The notes: a model not told the origin generated them from the letters alone. Positions 1 to 9,745 are shown, counted from the first letter of the stretch. The stretch: 64,000 nucleotides of DNA from Pseudomonas putida (GCF_025905425.1 NZ_CP109603.1:4294501-4358500), one strand, 5' to 3'. Made by a program: numbers and translations.

Positions 1-564
1 GGTCACGCTGCCCTGGGCGGTATCGACCACGAACGGGCGGCTGCTGTCATGGGCGACGATGAACATCGCTTCGCCCGCATCAAGCTGAATGTGCCGCCGC
101 CCGGCGCTGAAATCGACCTGCAGTTGCGTACCACCGTTGAGCGCCAGCTGCGAGCCGTCCGGCAGTTCGACCTGGCGGCGCTCGCCGAAGGCGGTCTGCA
201 ACTGGTCTTGGTGGTTGAGGCGCTGGTACTGCCAGCCACTCCACCCCAACCCCAGGGCAACCACCGCCACCCCGGCCGCCAGCGCCTGGCGCATGACGCG
301 CCGCCGTGGCAATTGCTGGACCAGCTCAGGTTGGCATAGCGCGTCGAGGCGCTGGCGCGGAATGAAGTCGGCGGCGCGCCAAAGGCTGGAAAGCTGCTCA
401 TATTCTTCGCGATGTCGAGGGTCTGCCTCCAGCCACCCTTGCAAGCGCGCCAGCAGCCCGGCATCCCGCGGCGCATCCTGCACGCGGGCGAACCATTCGG
501 CCGCCTGCTCGCGGACGGTATCGGCCCCGTGCTGTTTCATCGAAAAGGTCTCCTGACTCATCAT
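1..564 (-). CDS. FecR-type sigma-factor regulator (partial, cut by left edge)
   Basis: About 188 N-terminal residues are visible. The start overlaps the stop of the upstream ECF sigma gene (ATGA arrangement; a second ATG follows at 561), the usual sigma/anti-sigma pairing. The N-terminus carries the DUF4880-like segment seen in FecR proteins (REQAAEWFARVQDAP), a single membrane span near residues 95-112, then the FecR domain start (GERRQVELPDGSQLALNGGT, FSAGRRHIQLDAGEAMF). The family passes a signal from a TonB-dependent receptor across the inner membrane to the sigma factor. The periplasmic C-terminal half, and any cognate receptor, lie outside the window. Confidence 0.88.
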   Translation of the reverse strand, partial: MMSQETFSMKQHGADTVREQAAEWFARVQDAPRDAGLLARLQGWLEADPRHREEYEQLSSLWRAADFIPRQRLDALCQPELVQQLPRRRVMRQALAAGVAVVALGLGWSGWQYQRLNHQDQLQTAFGERRQVELPDGSQLALNGGTQLQVDFSAGRRHIQLDAGEAMFIVAHDSSRPFVVDTAQGSVT

Positions 565-1046
565 GCCGACACGTCCAGCTGTTCACGCAGGTGTCGGAGC
601 GTGCGGATCATATACTTTTCGACCATGTTCTTGCTCAACCCCATCCGCTCGGCAATCTCGGCCTGGGTCAGGCCTTCGAGCTTCTGCCAGATGAACACTC
701 GACGGCAGTTGAGTGGCAGCTCGGCCAGCGCCCGCTCCACGCTGTCAGCAAGTTCCAGGGCATGGACGTAGGCTTCAGGGTCGCCGTTGCTGGCGGCGCT
801 TTGGTCAAAGGCTTCCAGCTCCAGCGCCTGGCGCCGGTCTTCGCGGCGAAAACCGTCCACGGCAATGTTGCGCGCCGTCTGGTGAAGGTAGGCGCGTGGC
901 TGCTCGACCTGCTCGCGGGGGTTTTCCAGAACCCTGACGAAGGCATCGTGGGTGAGGTCCTCGGCCTGCTGACGACTGCGCAGCTTGCGCGTCCAGGTGC
1001 CGATCAGCTCATGGTAGTGGTCGAGGAAGCCTTTGGGTCCAGACAC
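561..1046 (-). CDS. ECF RNA polymerase sigma factor, FecI type
   Basis: 161 residues with a GTG start. Region 2 covers roughly residues 8-72 (DLTHDAFVRVLE, then RAYLHQTARNIAVDGFRRE) and region 4 roughly 100-155 (LPLNCRRVFIWQKLEGLTQ, helix-turn-helix AEIAERMGLSKNMVEKYMIR). This is the FecI/PvdS-like iron-starvation class. It is co-transcribed and overlaps by 4 bases with the FecR-type gene. A Fur-like box lies about 35 bases upstream of the start, so iron repression is likely. The target receptor is presumably left of the window; I cannot identify the siderophore. Confidence 0.9.
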   Translation of the reverse strand: MSGPKGFLDHYHELIGTWTRKLRSRQQAEDLTHDAFVRVLENPREQVEQPRAYLHQTARNIAVDGFRREDRRQALELEAFDQSAASNGDPEAYVHALELADSVERALAELPLNCRRVFIWQKLEGLTQAEIAERMGLSKNMVEKYMIRTLRHLREQLDVSA

Positions 1047-1080
1047 GGTCGGGGTCGTCAGGGAGGCAGAGAAGGGTGCG

Positions 1081-1099
1081 AATAGTAATGTTTCTCATC
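1081..1099 (-). promoter_or_regulatory. Fur-like box upstream of the FecI-type sigma gene
   Basis: Read on the minus strand the site is GATGAGAAACATTACTATT, very close to typical pseudomonad Fur boxes such as GATGAGAATCATTATTATT. It is about 35 bases upstream of the sigma start, a normal operator position. Assigned by eye only. Confidence 0.6.
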
Positions 1100-1200
1100 A
1101 AAATCGGCAAATCCGCCAGTCGGTAACAAAAAATTTTTGCGGATTTCATGGACGGAAGTACCTGAAGCGTGTGGCCATAAATATGAACACCTTGCGCCTT

Positions 1201-1264
1201 TTCGCGGGCAAGCCCGCTCCCACATAAGCCATGCAAAGCCTGTGGGAGCGGGCTTGCCCGCGAA
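1201..1264. repeat. REP pair (inverted)
   Basis: Two inverted copies of the P. putida-type REP element (TTCGCGGGCAAGCCCGCTCCC and its complement) separated by about 16 bases. It lies in the roughly 500-base gap between the sigma gene and speC. The remainder of that gap (1265-1550) is the speC leader; I see no gene in it. Confidence 0.9.
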
Positions 1265-1550
1265 GAGGCCGACAGGGTCCTTCCACAATATTTAACGCTT
1301 GAAACATCCCAGGGAACATCTGCCGGTCACACGAGTCGGTTATTCAAACGATGGGGCCTCAATCCACGACGAACACGCCCGGATTGCCTGTTGATCTTGC
1401 ATTCTTCACGCCCTAAAGTGCGCGCCGAACGTCCATGCTGGAAACGATCCATCCGGCTCAAGTACTGAGTAGGCGAACCAAAGTGGGGATACGGAGGACG
1501 TTCAGTTTGCAGCCACTTATCTTTTCAGTTTGCCCATGGAGTCCCTGAGC

Positions 1551-2714
1551 ATGTCGATCCAGGTCGAAGACTATTTCGCACGTGACACCTTCCAGAAAAT
1601 GAAGGCGTTCGCCGACAAGCAAGAAACCCCGTTCGTACTCATCGATACCCAGATGATCAGCCAGGCCTATGACGACCTGCGCGCCGGTTTCGAATTTGCC
1701 AAGGTTTACTACGCGGTCAAGGCCAACCCGGCGGTCGAGATCATCGACCTGCTCAAAGAGAAAGGTTCGAGCTTCGACATCGCCTCGATCTACGAGCTGG
1801 ACAAGGTGATGGACCGTGGTGTCAGCGCCGACCGCATCAGCTACGGCAACACCATCAAGAAGTCCAAGGACATCCGCTACTTCTATGAGAAGGGCGTGCG
1901 CCTGTTTGCCACCGACTCGGAAGCCGACCTGCGCAACATCGCCAAGGCTGCGCCGGGCTCCAAGGTTTACGTGCGTATCCTCACCGAAGGCTCCACCACT
2001 GCCGACTGGCCTCTGTCGCGCAAGTTCGGCTGCCAGACCGACATGGCCATGGACCTGCTGATCCTCGCCCGCGACCTGGGCCTGGTGCCATACGGTATTT
2101 CCTTCCACGTCGGTTCCCAGCAGCGCGACATCAGCGTCTGGGACGCGGCCATCGCCAAGGTCAAAGTGATCTTCGAGCGCCTGAAGGAAGAAGACGGCAT
2201 CGAGCTGAAGCTGATCAACATGGGTGGTGGCTTCCCGGCCAACTACATCACCCGTACCAACAGCCTCGAAACCTACGCCGAAGAGATCATCCGCTTCCTG
2301 AAGGAAGACTTCGGTGACGACCTGCCGGAAATCATCCTGGAACCTGGCCGTTCGCTGATTGCCAACGCCGGTATCCTGGTCAGTGAAGTGGTGCTGGTGG
2401 CGCGCAAGTCGCGCACTGCGGTCGAGCGTTGGGTGTACACCGACGTGGGCAAGTTCTCCGGCCTGATCGAAACCATGGACGAGTCCATCAAGTTCCCGAT
2501 CTGGACCGAAAAGAAAGGCGAGATGGAAGAAGTGGTCATCGCCGGCCCGACTTGCGACAGCGCCGACATCATGTACGAGCACTACAAGTATGGCCTGCCG
2601 CTGAACCTGGCCATCGGTGACCGCCTGTACTGGCTGTCCACCGGTGCCTACACCACCAGCTACAGCGCGGTGGAATTCAACGGCTTCCCGCCGCTGAAGG
2701 CTTACTACCTGTAA
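1551..2714 (+). CDS. speC: Ornithine decarboxylase (PLP fold III)
   Basis: 387 residues. It decarboxylates ornithine to putrescine and feeds polyamine synthesis. It belongs to the alanine-racemase-fold decarboxylases: the PLP lysine is in YYAVKAN near residue 50, the glycine-rich phosphate-binding segment is GGGFPANY, EPGRS follows, and the second-subunit active-site Cys is in GPTCDSAD. I chose the ATG at 1551 because a GGAG ribosome site sits 9 bases upstream and the length equals that of the P. aeruginosa SpeC; an in-frame TTG at 1530 is less likely. Monocistronic, followed directly by a terminator. Some family members also accept lysine, so substrate is inferred. Confidence 0.92.
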   Translation: MSIQVEDYFARDTFQKMKAFADKQETPFVLIDTQMISQAYDDLRAGFEFAKVYYAVKANPAVEIIDLLKEKGSSFDIASIYELDKVMDRGVSADRISYGNTIKKSKDIRYFYEKGVRLFATDSEADLRNIAKAAPGSKVYVRILTEGSTTADWPLSRKFGCQTDMAMDLLILARDLGLVPYGISFHVGSQQRDISVWDAAIAKVKVIFERLKEEDGIELKLINMGGGFPANYITRTNSLETYAEEIIRFLKEDFGDDLPEIILEPGRSLIANAGILVSEVVLVARKSRTAVERWVYTDVGKFSGLIETMDESIKFPIWTEKKGEMEEVVIAGPTCDSADIMYEHYKYGLPLNLAIGDRLYWLSTGAYTTSYSAVEFNGFPPLKAYYL

Positions 2715-2720
2715 TGAACA

Positions 2721-2744
2721 ACGGGGCCGCAAGGCCCCGTTTTC
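2721..2744 (+). terminator. Rho-independent terminator of speC
   Basis: Perfect 8-bp stem ACGGGGCC/GGCCCCGT with loop GCAA, followed by TTTTC, beginning 7 bases after the speC stop. Confidence 0.92.
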
Positions 2745-2769
2745 ATGTGTGCTGGCTTGTGCCGCCCTC

Positions 2770-2852
2770 TTCGCGGGCAAGCCAGCTCCCACAGGTATGG
2801 CGCGACCCTCAGGTCTGTCGAAAATCCTGTGGGAGCGGGCTTGCCCGCGAAG
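2770..2852. repeat. REP pair (inverted)
   Basis: Inverted REP copies with about 30 bases between them, between the speC terminator and the end of the Sel1 gene. The left copy carries one change (GCCAGCTCCC instead of GCCCGCTCCC). Confidence 0.88.
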
Positions 2853-2870
2853 AAACCAGCACTGTAGTGA

Positions 2871-3620
2871 TCAATCCTCGCGCTGTTCGAGCTCCTCGGC
2901 ATACCCCGCTGCATACCCCGCCAGCAAAGGCCCAGCCCCCCGCAATGTAGCCACTGCACTGCGCAGAAAATTCACATTCCCCTCAACCCGCGCCCGCTCC
3001 AGCCAAGGCCCCGCCTCGGCCGTCTGCCCGCGCTCGACCAGCACCAGCGCCAGGCTGAACATTCCACGGAAATCCCCCGCCTCGGCCGAGCGCCGATACC
3101 AGCGCACCGCCCGCGCCGGGCTGGGCGCCGTAGCAATGCCCTGCTCCAGATAACGCCCATACAGGTTCATCGACTTAGCATGCCCCAACTGCGCAGCCTT
3201 CTCGTAGCACATCAGTGCCTGCACCTGATTGGCTGGCACCCCACGCCCGGTCGCCAGCAGGTTGCCCAGGTTATACAGGCCCCAATCCAACCCGGCATCG
3301 GCCGCGCGGGCATAGTGAACGGCAGCCTGCGGCAAACTCACCTCGCCGCCCCAACCATGCTCCAGGCAACGCCCGAGCATGTTGTGCGCCATGGCACTGC
3401 CACCTTGTGCAGCGATGCCGAACCAACGCCGGGCGACGGTGGCATCCTCTTGGATTCCACGCCCATCCAGCAGGATCTGCCCCAGCAACAACTGCGCCTC
3501 GACCGCCCCCTGCCCCGCCGCTGCCAGAATCGCCTGGGCGGCCTTGCCGGGGCTGTCTTCGAGCATGGCCTTGAGGCCTGCAACATCCACCACTTCCTCA
3601 CGACGCAACGGGTATGACAC
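2871..3620 (-). CDS. Sel1-like repeat (TPR-family) protein
   Basis: 249 residues made of consecutive Sel1-like repeats of about 36 residues, for example LLLGQILLDGRGIQEDATVA, MLGRCLEHGW, LGNLLATGRGVPANQ and MNLYGRYLEQGIAT. No signal peptide or membrane segment is evident. Sel1 repeats make protein-protein contacts; the partner is unknown. It starts 3 bases after the piuC stop, so it is almost certainly co-transcribed with piuC and iron-controlled with it. A function linked to the siderophore receptor next door is inference from position only. Confidence 0.85.
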   Translation of the reverse strand: MSYPLRREEVVDVAGLKAMLEDSPGKAAQAILAAAGQGAVEAQLLLGQILLDGRGIQEDATVARRWFGIAAQGGSAMAHNMLGRCLEHGWGGEVSLPQAAVHYARAADAGLDWGLYNLGNLLATGRGVPANQVQALMCYEKAAQLGHAKSMNLYGRYLEQGIATAPSPARAVRWYRRSAEAGDFRGMFSLALVLVERGQTAEAGPWLERARVEGNVNFLRSAVATLRGAGPLLAGYAAGYAEELEQRED

Positions 3621-3623
3621 GGT

Positions 3624-4304
3624 TCAGACCTCGGCCCAGCGGCGCAGCAGGTTGTGGTAGGTCCCCGTCAACTGCAGCAGCGAGGGGTGATCAGGCACAT
3701 CGGCGGTGAGTTGCTGGATGGCATTGTCCATCTCGAACAACAGCGCCCGCTGGCTGTCCTCGCGCACCAGGCTTTGTGTCCAGAAAAACGCAGCATAGCG
3801 CTGGCCGCGGGTTACCGGGTTGACCTTGTGCAAACTGGTGCCGGGGTACAGCACCAGGTCACCGGCCGCCAGCTTCACCTGCTGCACGCCGTAGGTGTCC
3901 TGGATCACCAGTTCGCCGCCGTCGTAACTGTCCGGGTCGCTGAGGAACAGCGTCGAGGACAGGTCGGTACGCACGCGCTCCGGGCTGCCCTTGGGCTGGC
4001 GCAGGGCATTGTCGATGTGGAAGCCGAAGTTGCCACCTTCGCGGTAGCAGTTGATCAGCGGTGGAAAGACCTTGTGTGGCAACGCTGCCGACATGAAGCG
4101 CGGGGTGTTCCACAGGCGGTCGATCAGCGCGCTACCCAGTTCTTTGGCCAGCGCATGGCCTTCTGGCAACTGCAGGTTGTGCTTGGCCTTGGCCGATTGA
4201 TAGCCCGCCGTGACCTTGCCGTCGGCCCAGTCGGCCTGCTCCAGGGCCTCGCGGATACGCGTGAGTTCGTCGGCATCGAACAGGCCGGGGATGTGAAGCA
4301 GCAT
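3624..4304 (-). CDS. piuC: PKHD-type Fe(II)/2-oxoglutarate hydroxylase PiuC
   Basis: 226 residues, the normal length of the PiuC/YbiX family. The iron ligands are visible as H96 and D98 (FHIDN) and H159 (SLHKV), with the 2-oxoglutarate-binding Arg at about 169 ([10 protein letters not shown]). The family is repeatedly found beside catecholate TonB receptors (fiu-ybiX in E. coli, piuA-piuC in pseudomonads), as here, where the receptor is divergent. Its substrate is not known. A Fur-like sequence lies in the shared upstream region. Confidence 0.93.
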   Translation of the reverse strand: MLLHIPGLFDADELTRIREALEQADWADGKVTAGYQSAKAKHNLQLPEGHALAKELGSALIDRLWNTPRFMSAALPHKVFPPLINCYREGGNFGFHIDNALRQPKGSPERVRTDLSSTLFLSDPDSYDGGELVIQDTYGVQQVKLAAGDLVLYPGTSLHKVNPVTRGQRYAAFFWTQSLVREDSQRALLFEMDNAIQQLTADVPDHPSLLQLTGTYHNLLRRWAEV

Positions 4305-4335
4305 GGCGGCGGCACCTGGGCAACTGTAAAGGCGT

Positions 4336-4350
4336 CAATGATATTGATTC
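4336..4350 (-). promoter_or_regulatory. Possible Fur box between piuC and the TonB receptor gene
   Basis: Dyad TCAAT...ATTGA around GATAT (plus strand TCAATGATATTGA), about 32-46 bases upstream of piuC. It resembles half of the Fur consensus GATAATGATAATC. A second, weaker candidate lies at about 4448-4466, nearer the receptor start. Iron control of this locus is expected from the family; the exact operator is uncertain. Confidence 0.45.
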
Positions 4351-4525
4351 CCTTTTACATACCACAAGCCCCATTTGCCGCTTAAGACGTTTCAGCCATC
4401 GAAAACCGTAAGGGCAAACTGTAAAGATTGTAAATTCTTCACGAATGGTAACGACTCTCAATTGTTAGTCACAATTGCTTACATTAAGATCCGGCGCCTT
4501 ATCACCTTGGGGAAGGTCCTTACCA

Positions 4526-6838
4526 ATGCGTCACTACGTGCCATCTGCTGTGAGTTCACCACGCCTGATCGTGACCGCCATCGGCGTCGCCATCACTGCC
4601 TCGACCGCCTACGCTGCCGAGCCTGCCGCCAACAGCGCCGTCACCCTGGACGCCACCAGCGTCAACGGCAAGGCCGAACAGGCCAGCACCGATTACAAGG
4701 TCGAGAAGGCTTCGTCGCAAAAGTACACCGCGCCGCTGGTAGACACACCGCGCTCGGTCACGGTGATCCCGCAGCAGGTCATCAAGGACACCAACGCCCT
4801 CAGCCTGCAGGACGCCCTGCGTACTGTACCTGGCATCACCTTTGGCGCCGGTGAAGGCGGCAACCCGCAAGGTGACCGTCCGTTCATCCGCGGCTTCGAT
4901 GCCCAGGGTGACACCTACCTGGATGGCGTGCGTGATACCGGCGCGCAAACCCGCGAAATCTTCGCCATCGAGTCGGTGGAAGTGGCCAAGGGCCCGAACT
5001 CGGCCATCGGTGGCCGCGGCGCCGCCGGCGGCACCATCAACCTGGTGAGCAAGCGCGCACACCTGGGCAACTCGCTCGACGGCGCCTGGACCTGGGGCAG
5101 TGACCAGACCCAACGCTACACCTTCGATGGCAACTACCAGTTCAGCGACACGGTTGCCGGTCGTCTCAACCTGATGACCCACGAGAGCAACGTCGCCGGC
5201 CGCGACAAGGTCAACTACGACCGCTGGGGCATCGCCCCGTCCCTGGCCTTCGGCCTCGGTACCCCAACCCGCGTCAACCTCGACTACTACCACCTGGAAA
5301 GCGACGACCTGCCAGACTCGGGCATCCCGTACACCATCCCGACAGGTGGCAGCGGCGCACGTACTTCGGCGCACCCAAGCAAGCCGAACGACGGTGGCGA
5401 CAGCGACAACTTCTACGGCCTGACCGGCCGTGACTTCCGCAAGAGCCGTGTCGACATCGCCACCTTCGCGATCGAGCACGACCTGACCGACTCGCTGACC
5501 ATCAAGAACACCCTGCGTCACGGCAACAGCATGCAGGACTACATCCTGACCCAGCCGGACGACAGCAAGGGCAACGTCAACAACGGCAGCGTCTGGCGCC
5601 GCGCCAACAGCCGTGTGGGTAACACTGCGACCACCACCAACCAGACCGACCTGTTTGGCGAGTTCTATGTGGGCGGGATGAAGAACAGCTTCTCCACCGG
5701 CATCGAACTGAGCCGGGAAGAGAGCAAGCGTTCGTCGTACACCGTCGATACCGATACCGTGCCTGGCGGTACTGCAAACACCAACTGCACCCCGAGCATG
5801 ATCGGCGCCAGCAGCGGCTACAACTGCACCTCGCTGAGCAACCCGAACCCGGACGATCCTTGGAACGGCAGCATTGCACGCAACTACGCGGGCACGGATA
5901 CGAAAGGCACCACTCGAGCCCTCTATGTGTTCGATACCCTGGAATTGACTCCCGAATGGCTGCTCAACATGGGCCTTCGTTATGATCACTTCGATACCCA
6001 ATACCGAACCTACGATGCCGCTGGGGCAACTGTAGTCAACAGCAAAGGTGTCGCAGCCAAGGGACGGGACAAGAGCGAATTTGTCACGGGCCAATTGGGA
6101 CTTGTGTGGAAACCAGCTGAGAACGGCAGCATCTATGTTTCCTATGCCACCTCCGCGACTCCGCCAGGTGCGGCACTGGGTGAAGCGGTGGATACCAATC
6201 CACCGCCGAACACATCTGACCGCGCCGGCAACCTGCTGAGCAGCGACATGGAGCCGGAAGAAACCACCAACTACGAGATCGGCACCAAGTGGGACCTGCT
6301 CGACCAGCGCCTGTCCCTGGCCGCCGCGCTGTTCCGCACCGAGAAGGAAAACGCCCGCGTCCAGGTGGACACCACCACCTACGAAAACGTCGGCGAAACC
6401 CGCGTGCAGGGCATCGAACTGTCGGCCAGCGGCAAGCTGACCGATAAGTGGCAAGTATTCGCGGGCTACACCTACATGCAGGCGCGCCAGATCGACGGCG
6501 GCGCGCTGGGCGAGGCCAACGATGGCAACCAGCTGCCGAACACGCCAAACAATAGCGCAAGCCTGTGGACCACCTACTCGATCACGCCGAAGCTGACCAT
6601 CGGTGGTGGCGCGTTCTATGTGGATGATGTTTACGGCAGCGTGGCCAACACCACCATGGTCGACAGCTACGTGCGCTACGACGCCATGGCCGCCTACAAG
6701 CTGACCAAAAACGTTGACCTGCAGCTGAACGTGCAGAACCTGACCAACGAGGTGTACTACGACAAGGCGTTCTCCACCCACTTCGCCAACCAGGCGGCGG
6801 GCCGGACCGCACTGCTGACCACCAGCGTTCACTTCTGA
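4526..6838 (+). CDS. TonB-dependent siderophore receptor, catecholate (Fiu/PiuA) type
   Basis: 770 residues from the ATG at 4526, which follows GGGGAAGG; an in-frame upstream start at 4475 would spoil the signal peptide. Signal sequence to about AYA-AEP (residues 26-29). The plug domain has TPRSVTVIPQQVIKD, ALRTVPGITFGAGEGG, FIRGFDAQGD and the VEVAKGPNS motif; the 22-strand barrel ends in the aromatic SVHF. No N-terminal signalling (STN) domain, so it is a transporter not linked to a FecIR pair. The divergent piuC indicates catechol siderophores such as enterobactin breakdown products; substrate is inferred. A membrane reductase gene follows on the same strand. Confidence 0.92.
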   Translation: MRHYVPSAVSSPRLIVTAIGVAITASTAYAAEPAANSAVTLDATSVNGKAEQASTDYKVEKASSQKYTAPLVDTPRSVTVIPQQVIKDTNALSLQDALRTVPGITFGAGEGGNPQGDRPFIRGFDAQGDTYLDGVRDTGAQTREIFAIESVEVAKGPNSAIGGRGAAGGTINLVSKRAHLGNSLDGAWTWGSDQTQRYTFDGNYQFSDTVAGRLNLMTHESNVAGRDKVNYDRWGIAPSLAFGLGTPTRVNLDYYHLESDDLPDSGIPYTIPTGGSGARTSAHPSKPNDGGDSDNFYGLTGRDFRKSRVDIATFAIEHDLTDSLTIKNTLRHGNSMQDYILTQPDDSKGNVNNGSVWRRANSRVGNTATTTNQTDLFGEFYVGGMKNSFSTGIELSREESKRSSYTVDTDTVPGGTANTNCTPSMIGASSGYNCTSLSNPNPDDPWNGSIARNYAGTDTKGTTRALYVFDTLELTPEWLLNMGLRYDHFDTQYRTYDAAGATVVNSKGVAAKGRDKSEFVTGQLGLVWKPAENGSIYVSYATSATPPGAALGEAVDTNPPPNTSDRAGNLLSSDMEPEETTNYEIGTKWDLLDQRLSLAAALFRTEKENARVQVDTTTYENVGETRVQGIELSASGKLTDKWQVFAGYTYMQARQIDGGALGEANDGNQLPNTPNNSASLWTTYSITPKLTIGGGAFYVDDVYGSVANTTMVDSYVRYDAMAAYKLTKNVDLQLNVQNLTNEVYYDKAFSTHFANQAAGRTALLTTSVHF

Positions 6839-6844
6839 TGTGAA

Positions 6845-6878
6845 GGTGCATGCGCCGACCGATACCGGCGCATGCACC
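6845..6878 (+). terminator. Strong hairpin after the receptor gene
   Basis: Perfect 13-bp stem GGTGCATGCGCCG/CGGCGCATGCACC with an 8-base loop, 6 bases after the stop. There is no T-run, so it may protect the mRNA 3' end or terminate only partly. Confidence 0.6.
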
Positions 6879-6903
6879 TGCAATCTTGGTTGCAAACGAG
6901 GAC

Positions 6904-6979
6904 CCTGTGGGAGCGGGCTTGCCCGCGAATGGGTTGGTGGATTCACCGACGCATTCGCGGGCAAGCCCGCTCCCACAGG
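6904..6979. repeat. REP pair (inverted)
   Basis: Two full inverted REP copies (CCTGTGGGAGCGGGCTTGCC and complement) separated by about 22 bases, between the receptor and the reductase gene. Confidence 0.9.
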
Positions 6980-7060
6980 GTTTGTGTGTATCAATGGTTC
7001 GCCCATACCAAGGCATAATGCTCGCCGCCTGAACTGAAACGGCAACACAAGGTGATCGAT

Positions 7061-9616
7061 GTGGTGAAGAAGACGCTGTTCCAATTGCACTGGTTCTTTG
7101 GCATCACCGCTGGCCTGGTGCTGGCCTTGATGGGCATCACCGGCGCGCTCTACTCGTTTCAGGAAGAACTGCTGCGCGCATTCAATGCCGATGTGCTCAA
7201 GGTCGAAGTACGCCCGGAGGGCGTGTTGCCGCCCGCCGAGCTGGTGCAGCGGGTCGAGGCCGCGCAAGGCGACAAGGTGTCGATGCTGTGGGTCGACCTG
7301 CACGAAGGCAACGCTGCGCGGGTCTTCTTCACCCCGCCGCCGGGCCAGCGCCGTGGCGAACTGCGCTATGCCGACCCGTACACCGGCGAGCTCAAGGGTG
7401 AAGTGGCCGGGCAAGACTTCTTCAACCTCATGCTCAACCTGCACCGTTTCCTGGCCATGGGCGACAGTGGCCGGCAGATCACCGGTGCCTGCACCCTGAT
7501 GCTGATTTTCTTCTGCCTTTCCGGCCTGTACCTGCGCTGGCCGCGCAAGGCGCTCAACTGGCGCACCTGGCTGACCTTCGAGTGGGCCAAGAAAGGCCGC
7601 GCCTTCAACTGGGACCTGCACGCCGTGGCCGGTACCTGGTGCCTGCTGTTCTATCTGCTGTTCGCCCTCACCGGCCTGTTCTGGTCGTATGAATGGTACC
7701 GCGAGGGCCTGAACAAGTTGCTGGCCGACGCGCCGGCCGCTGGCCAGCAGCAAAAACGCGGCGAAGGCCGGGGCCGCCACGGGCCGCAGAAAGTCGACAA
7801 GAATGCCCCGCCGCTGGTGGTCGACTACGATGCCATCTGGGCCAACCTCAAGGATGCCGCCGGCCCAGGCCTGGCCATGTACAACCTTCGCCTGCCACCT
7901 GCGGGCGGCCAGCCGGCCAACCTGTTCTACCTCCTCGACGATGCCGCGCACCCACGTGCGTTCAACACCCTGGTGCTGGACCCGGCCACCGGCCAGGTGA
8001 AAAACCACGACCGTTACACCGACAAATCCTTCAAGGCGCAACTGCTACAGAGCGTTTACGCCCTGCACGTGGGCGAATACTTTGGCCTGCCGGGGCGGAT
8101 CATCGTCACCCTCGCCAGCCTGACCATGCCGCTGTTCTTCGTCACCGGCTGGCTGCTGTACCTCGACCGCCGCCGCAAGAAACGCCAGGTTCGCGCCGCC
8201 CGTGGCAGCGTTGACAGTGCCAGTACAGGCAGCGACAGCTGGCTGATCGGCTTCGCCAGCCAGAGCGGTTTCGCCGAACAGCTGGCCTGGCAGAGTGCCG
8301 GGCAACTTCAGGCGGCAGGCCTGCCCGTGCAGGTCCGCGCCTTGGCCGAGCTGGGCGAAAATGACTTGCGCCAGGCCCGCCGCGCCTTGTTCGTGGTCAG
8401 TACCTTCGGCGACGGCGAAGCCCCTGACAGTGCCCGCGCGTTCGAACGCAAGGTGCTTGGCCAACCCTGGGCGCTGCACAACCTTCACTATGCCGTGCTC
8501 GCCCTGGGCGACCGTCAATACCCGCACTTCTGCGGCTTTGCCCGTCGCCTGCAAGCCTGGTTGGGTGAGCGCGGTGCCAGCACTGCGTTCAGCCCGGTGG
8601 AGGTGGACAACGCCGACCAGGCGGCCCTGCAGCAATGGCAGCAGGAACTGGCGCAGCTGACCGGCGCACAACCGGTAACGGCCTGGCAGCCGCCGAGTTT
8701 CGGCAACTGGGCCCTGGTGCAGCGTGAGTTGATGAACCCTGGCAGCCAGGGCCTGCCGGTTTACCTGATCGGCCTGCGCGCCGAAGCACCTGCCAGCTGG
8801 CAAGCCGGCGACCTGGTGGAAATCCTGCCGCGCAATGGCCAGCCGCGGGTGGATGCCTTCCTTGACGGCCTGGGCCTGAATGCCAACACGACCGTGCAAC
8901 TGGACGGCCTGAGCGAAACCCTCGGCCAGGCGCTAGCCAGTCGCCAACTGCCCAGCCGCCGCGATCAACTGGTGGGCCTGCACGCACAGGCGCTGGTCGA
9001 TGCGTTGGTGCCAATCGGCACGCGTGAATACTCCATCGCCTCGATCGCCAGTGACGGTGTACTGCAACTGATCGTGCGCCAGGAGCGTCACCCAGATGGC
9101 AACCTCGGCCTGGGATCCGGTTGGCTGACCGAGTACCTGCCGGTGAATGGCGTGCTTGGCCTGCGCCTGCGCCGCAACAGTGGCTTCCACCTGCCCGAGT
9201 CGCCGGTGCCGATGATCCTGATCGGCAATGGTACTGGCCTGGCCGGCTTGCGCAGCCTTTTGCGCGCGCGGGTCAACGCGGGCGAACAACGCAACTGGCT
9301 GCTGTTCGGTGAGCGCAATCGGGCGCATGACATGCTATGCGGTGACGAACTGCAAGGCTGGCTCGACAGCGGCGACCTGGCACGCCTGGACCTGGCGTTT
9401 TCGCGGGATCAGGCAGAGAAGGTGTATGTGCAGGATGTGTTGCTGCAGCAGGCTGATGAGTTCAAGCGCTGGGTGGCGGATGGCGCCTGTGTGTATGTCT
9501 GCGGCAGTTTGCAGGGCATGGCGGCCGGCGTTGATGCGGCGCTGAAGGGCATTCTCGGCGATGAAGTGGTCGAGCAGTTGATCGAAGATGGGCGGTATCG
9601 CAGGGATGTTTACTGA
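7061..9616 (+). CDS. PepSY-membrane / flavodoxin / NADPH-flavin reductase fusion
   Basis: About 851 residues. The N-terminal part is a PepSY_TM module with four hydrophobic spans (about 8-30, 142-161, 185-210, 346-367) and a periplasmic PepSY loop. The C-terminal half is cytoplasmic and resembles CysJ or cytochrome P450 reductase: flavodoxin-like FMN domain (about 391-530, [22 protein letters not shown]), FAD-binding domain with REYSIAS near 652, and NAD(P)-binding [11 protein letters not shown] near 716, ending [11 protein letters not shown]. It is often labelled sulfite reductase flavoprotein, but the fusion and its position after a siderophore receptor fit a ferric-siderophore reductase that passes NADPH electrons across the inner membrane. 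The start is GTG at 7061 (AAGG 8 bases before); GTG at 7052 is the alternative. Confidence 0.85.
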   Translation: MVKKTLFQLHWFFGITAGLVLALMGITGALYSFQEELLRAFNADVLKVEVRPEGVLPPAELVQRVEAAQGDKVSMLWVDLHEGNAARVFFTPPPGQRRGELRYADPYTGELKGEVAGQDFFNLMLNLHRFLAMGDSGRQITGACTLMLIFFCLSGLYLRWPRKALNWRTWLTFEWAKKGRAFNWDLHAVAGTWCLLFYLLFALTGLFWSYEWYREGLNKLLADAPAAGQQQKRGEGRGRHGPQKVDKNAPPLVVDYDAIWANLKDAAGPGLAMYNLRLPPAGGQPANLFYLLDDAAHPRAFNTLVLDPATGQVKNHDRYTDKSFKAQLLQSVYALHVGEYFGLPGRIIVTLASLTMPLFFVTGWLLYLDRRRKKRQVRAARGSVDSASTGSDSWLIGFASQSGFAEQLAWQSAGQLQAAGLPVQVRALAELGENDLRQARRALFVVSTFGDGEAPDSARAFERKVLGQPWALHNLHYAVLALGDRQYPHFCGFARRLQAWLGERGASTAFSPVEVDNADQAALQQWQQELAQLTGAQPVTAWQPPSFGNWALVQRELMNPGSQGLPVYLIGLRAEAPASWQAGDLVEILPRNGQPRVDAFLDGLGLNANTTVQLDGLSETLGQALASRQLPSRRDQLVGLHAQALVDALVPIGTREYSIASIASDGVLQLIVRQERHPDGNLGLGSGWLTEYLPVNGVLGLRLRRNSGFHLPESPVPMILIGNGTGLAGLRSLLRARVNAGEQRNWLLFGERNRAHDMLCGDELQGWLDSGDLARLDLAFSRDQAEKVYVQDVLLQQADEFKRWVADGACVYVCGSLQGMAAGVDAALKGILGDEVVEQLIEDGRYRRDVY

Positions 9617-9640
9617 TCGCCTATTGATGTAAACAGTACC

Positions 9641-9736
9641 GGCCTTTTCGCGGGACAAGCCCGCTCCCACAGGTTCCCTGCCGTACTCATGTCCAGCGAG
9701 GTTCCTGTGGGAGCGGGCTTGCCCCGCGAAGAGGCC
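9641..9736. repeat. REP pair (inverted) with extended arms
   Basis: The inverted copies extend to GGCCTTTTCGCGGG and its complement GGCCTCTTC, with variant cores CGGGACAAG and GCCCCGCG. It lies between two convergent genes, a usual REP location. Confidence 0.88.
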
Positions 9737-9745
9737 GGTAAGGAT

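Noticed and set aside
1265..1550. Possible riboswitch or leader gene before speC
   Set aside because: No convincing conserved fold or small open frame with a ribosome site could be recognised by eye.
4556..8041. A 1161-codon open frame on the minus strand opposite the receptor and reductase genes
   Set aside because: It is the mirror of GC-rich plus-strand genes, with biased composition and no recognisable motifs; both opposing genes have clear domains.
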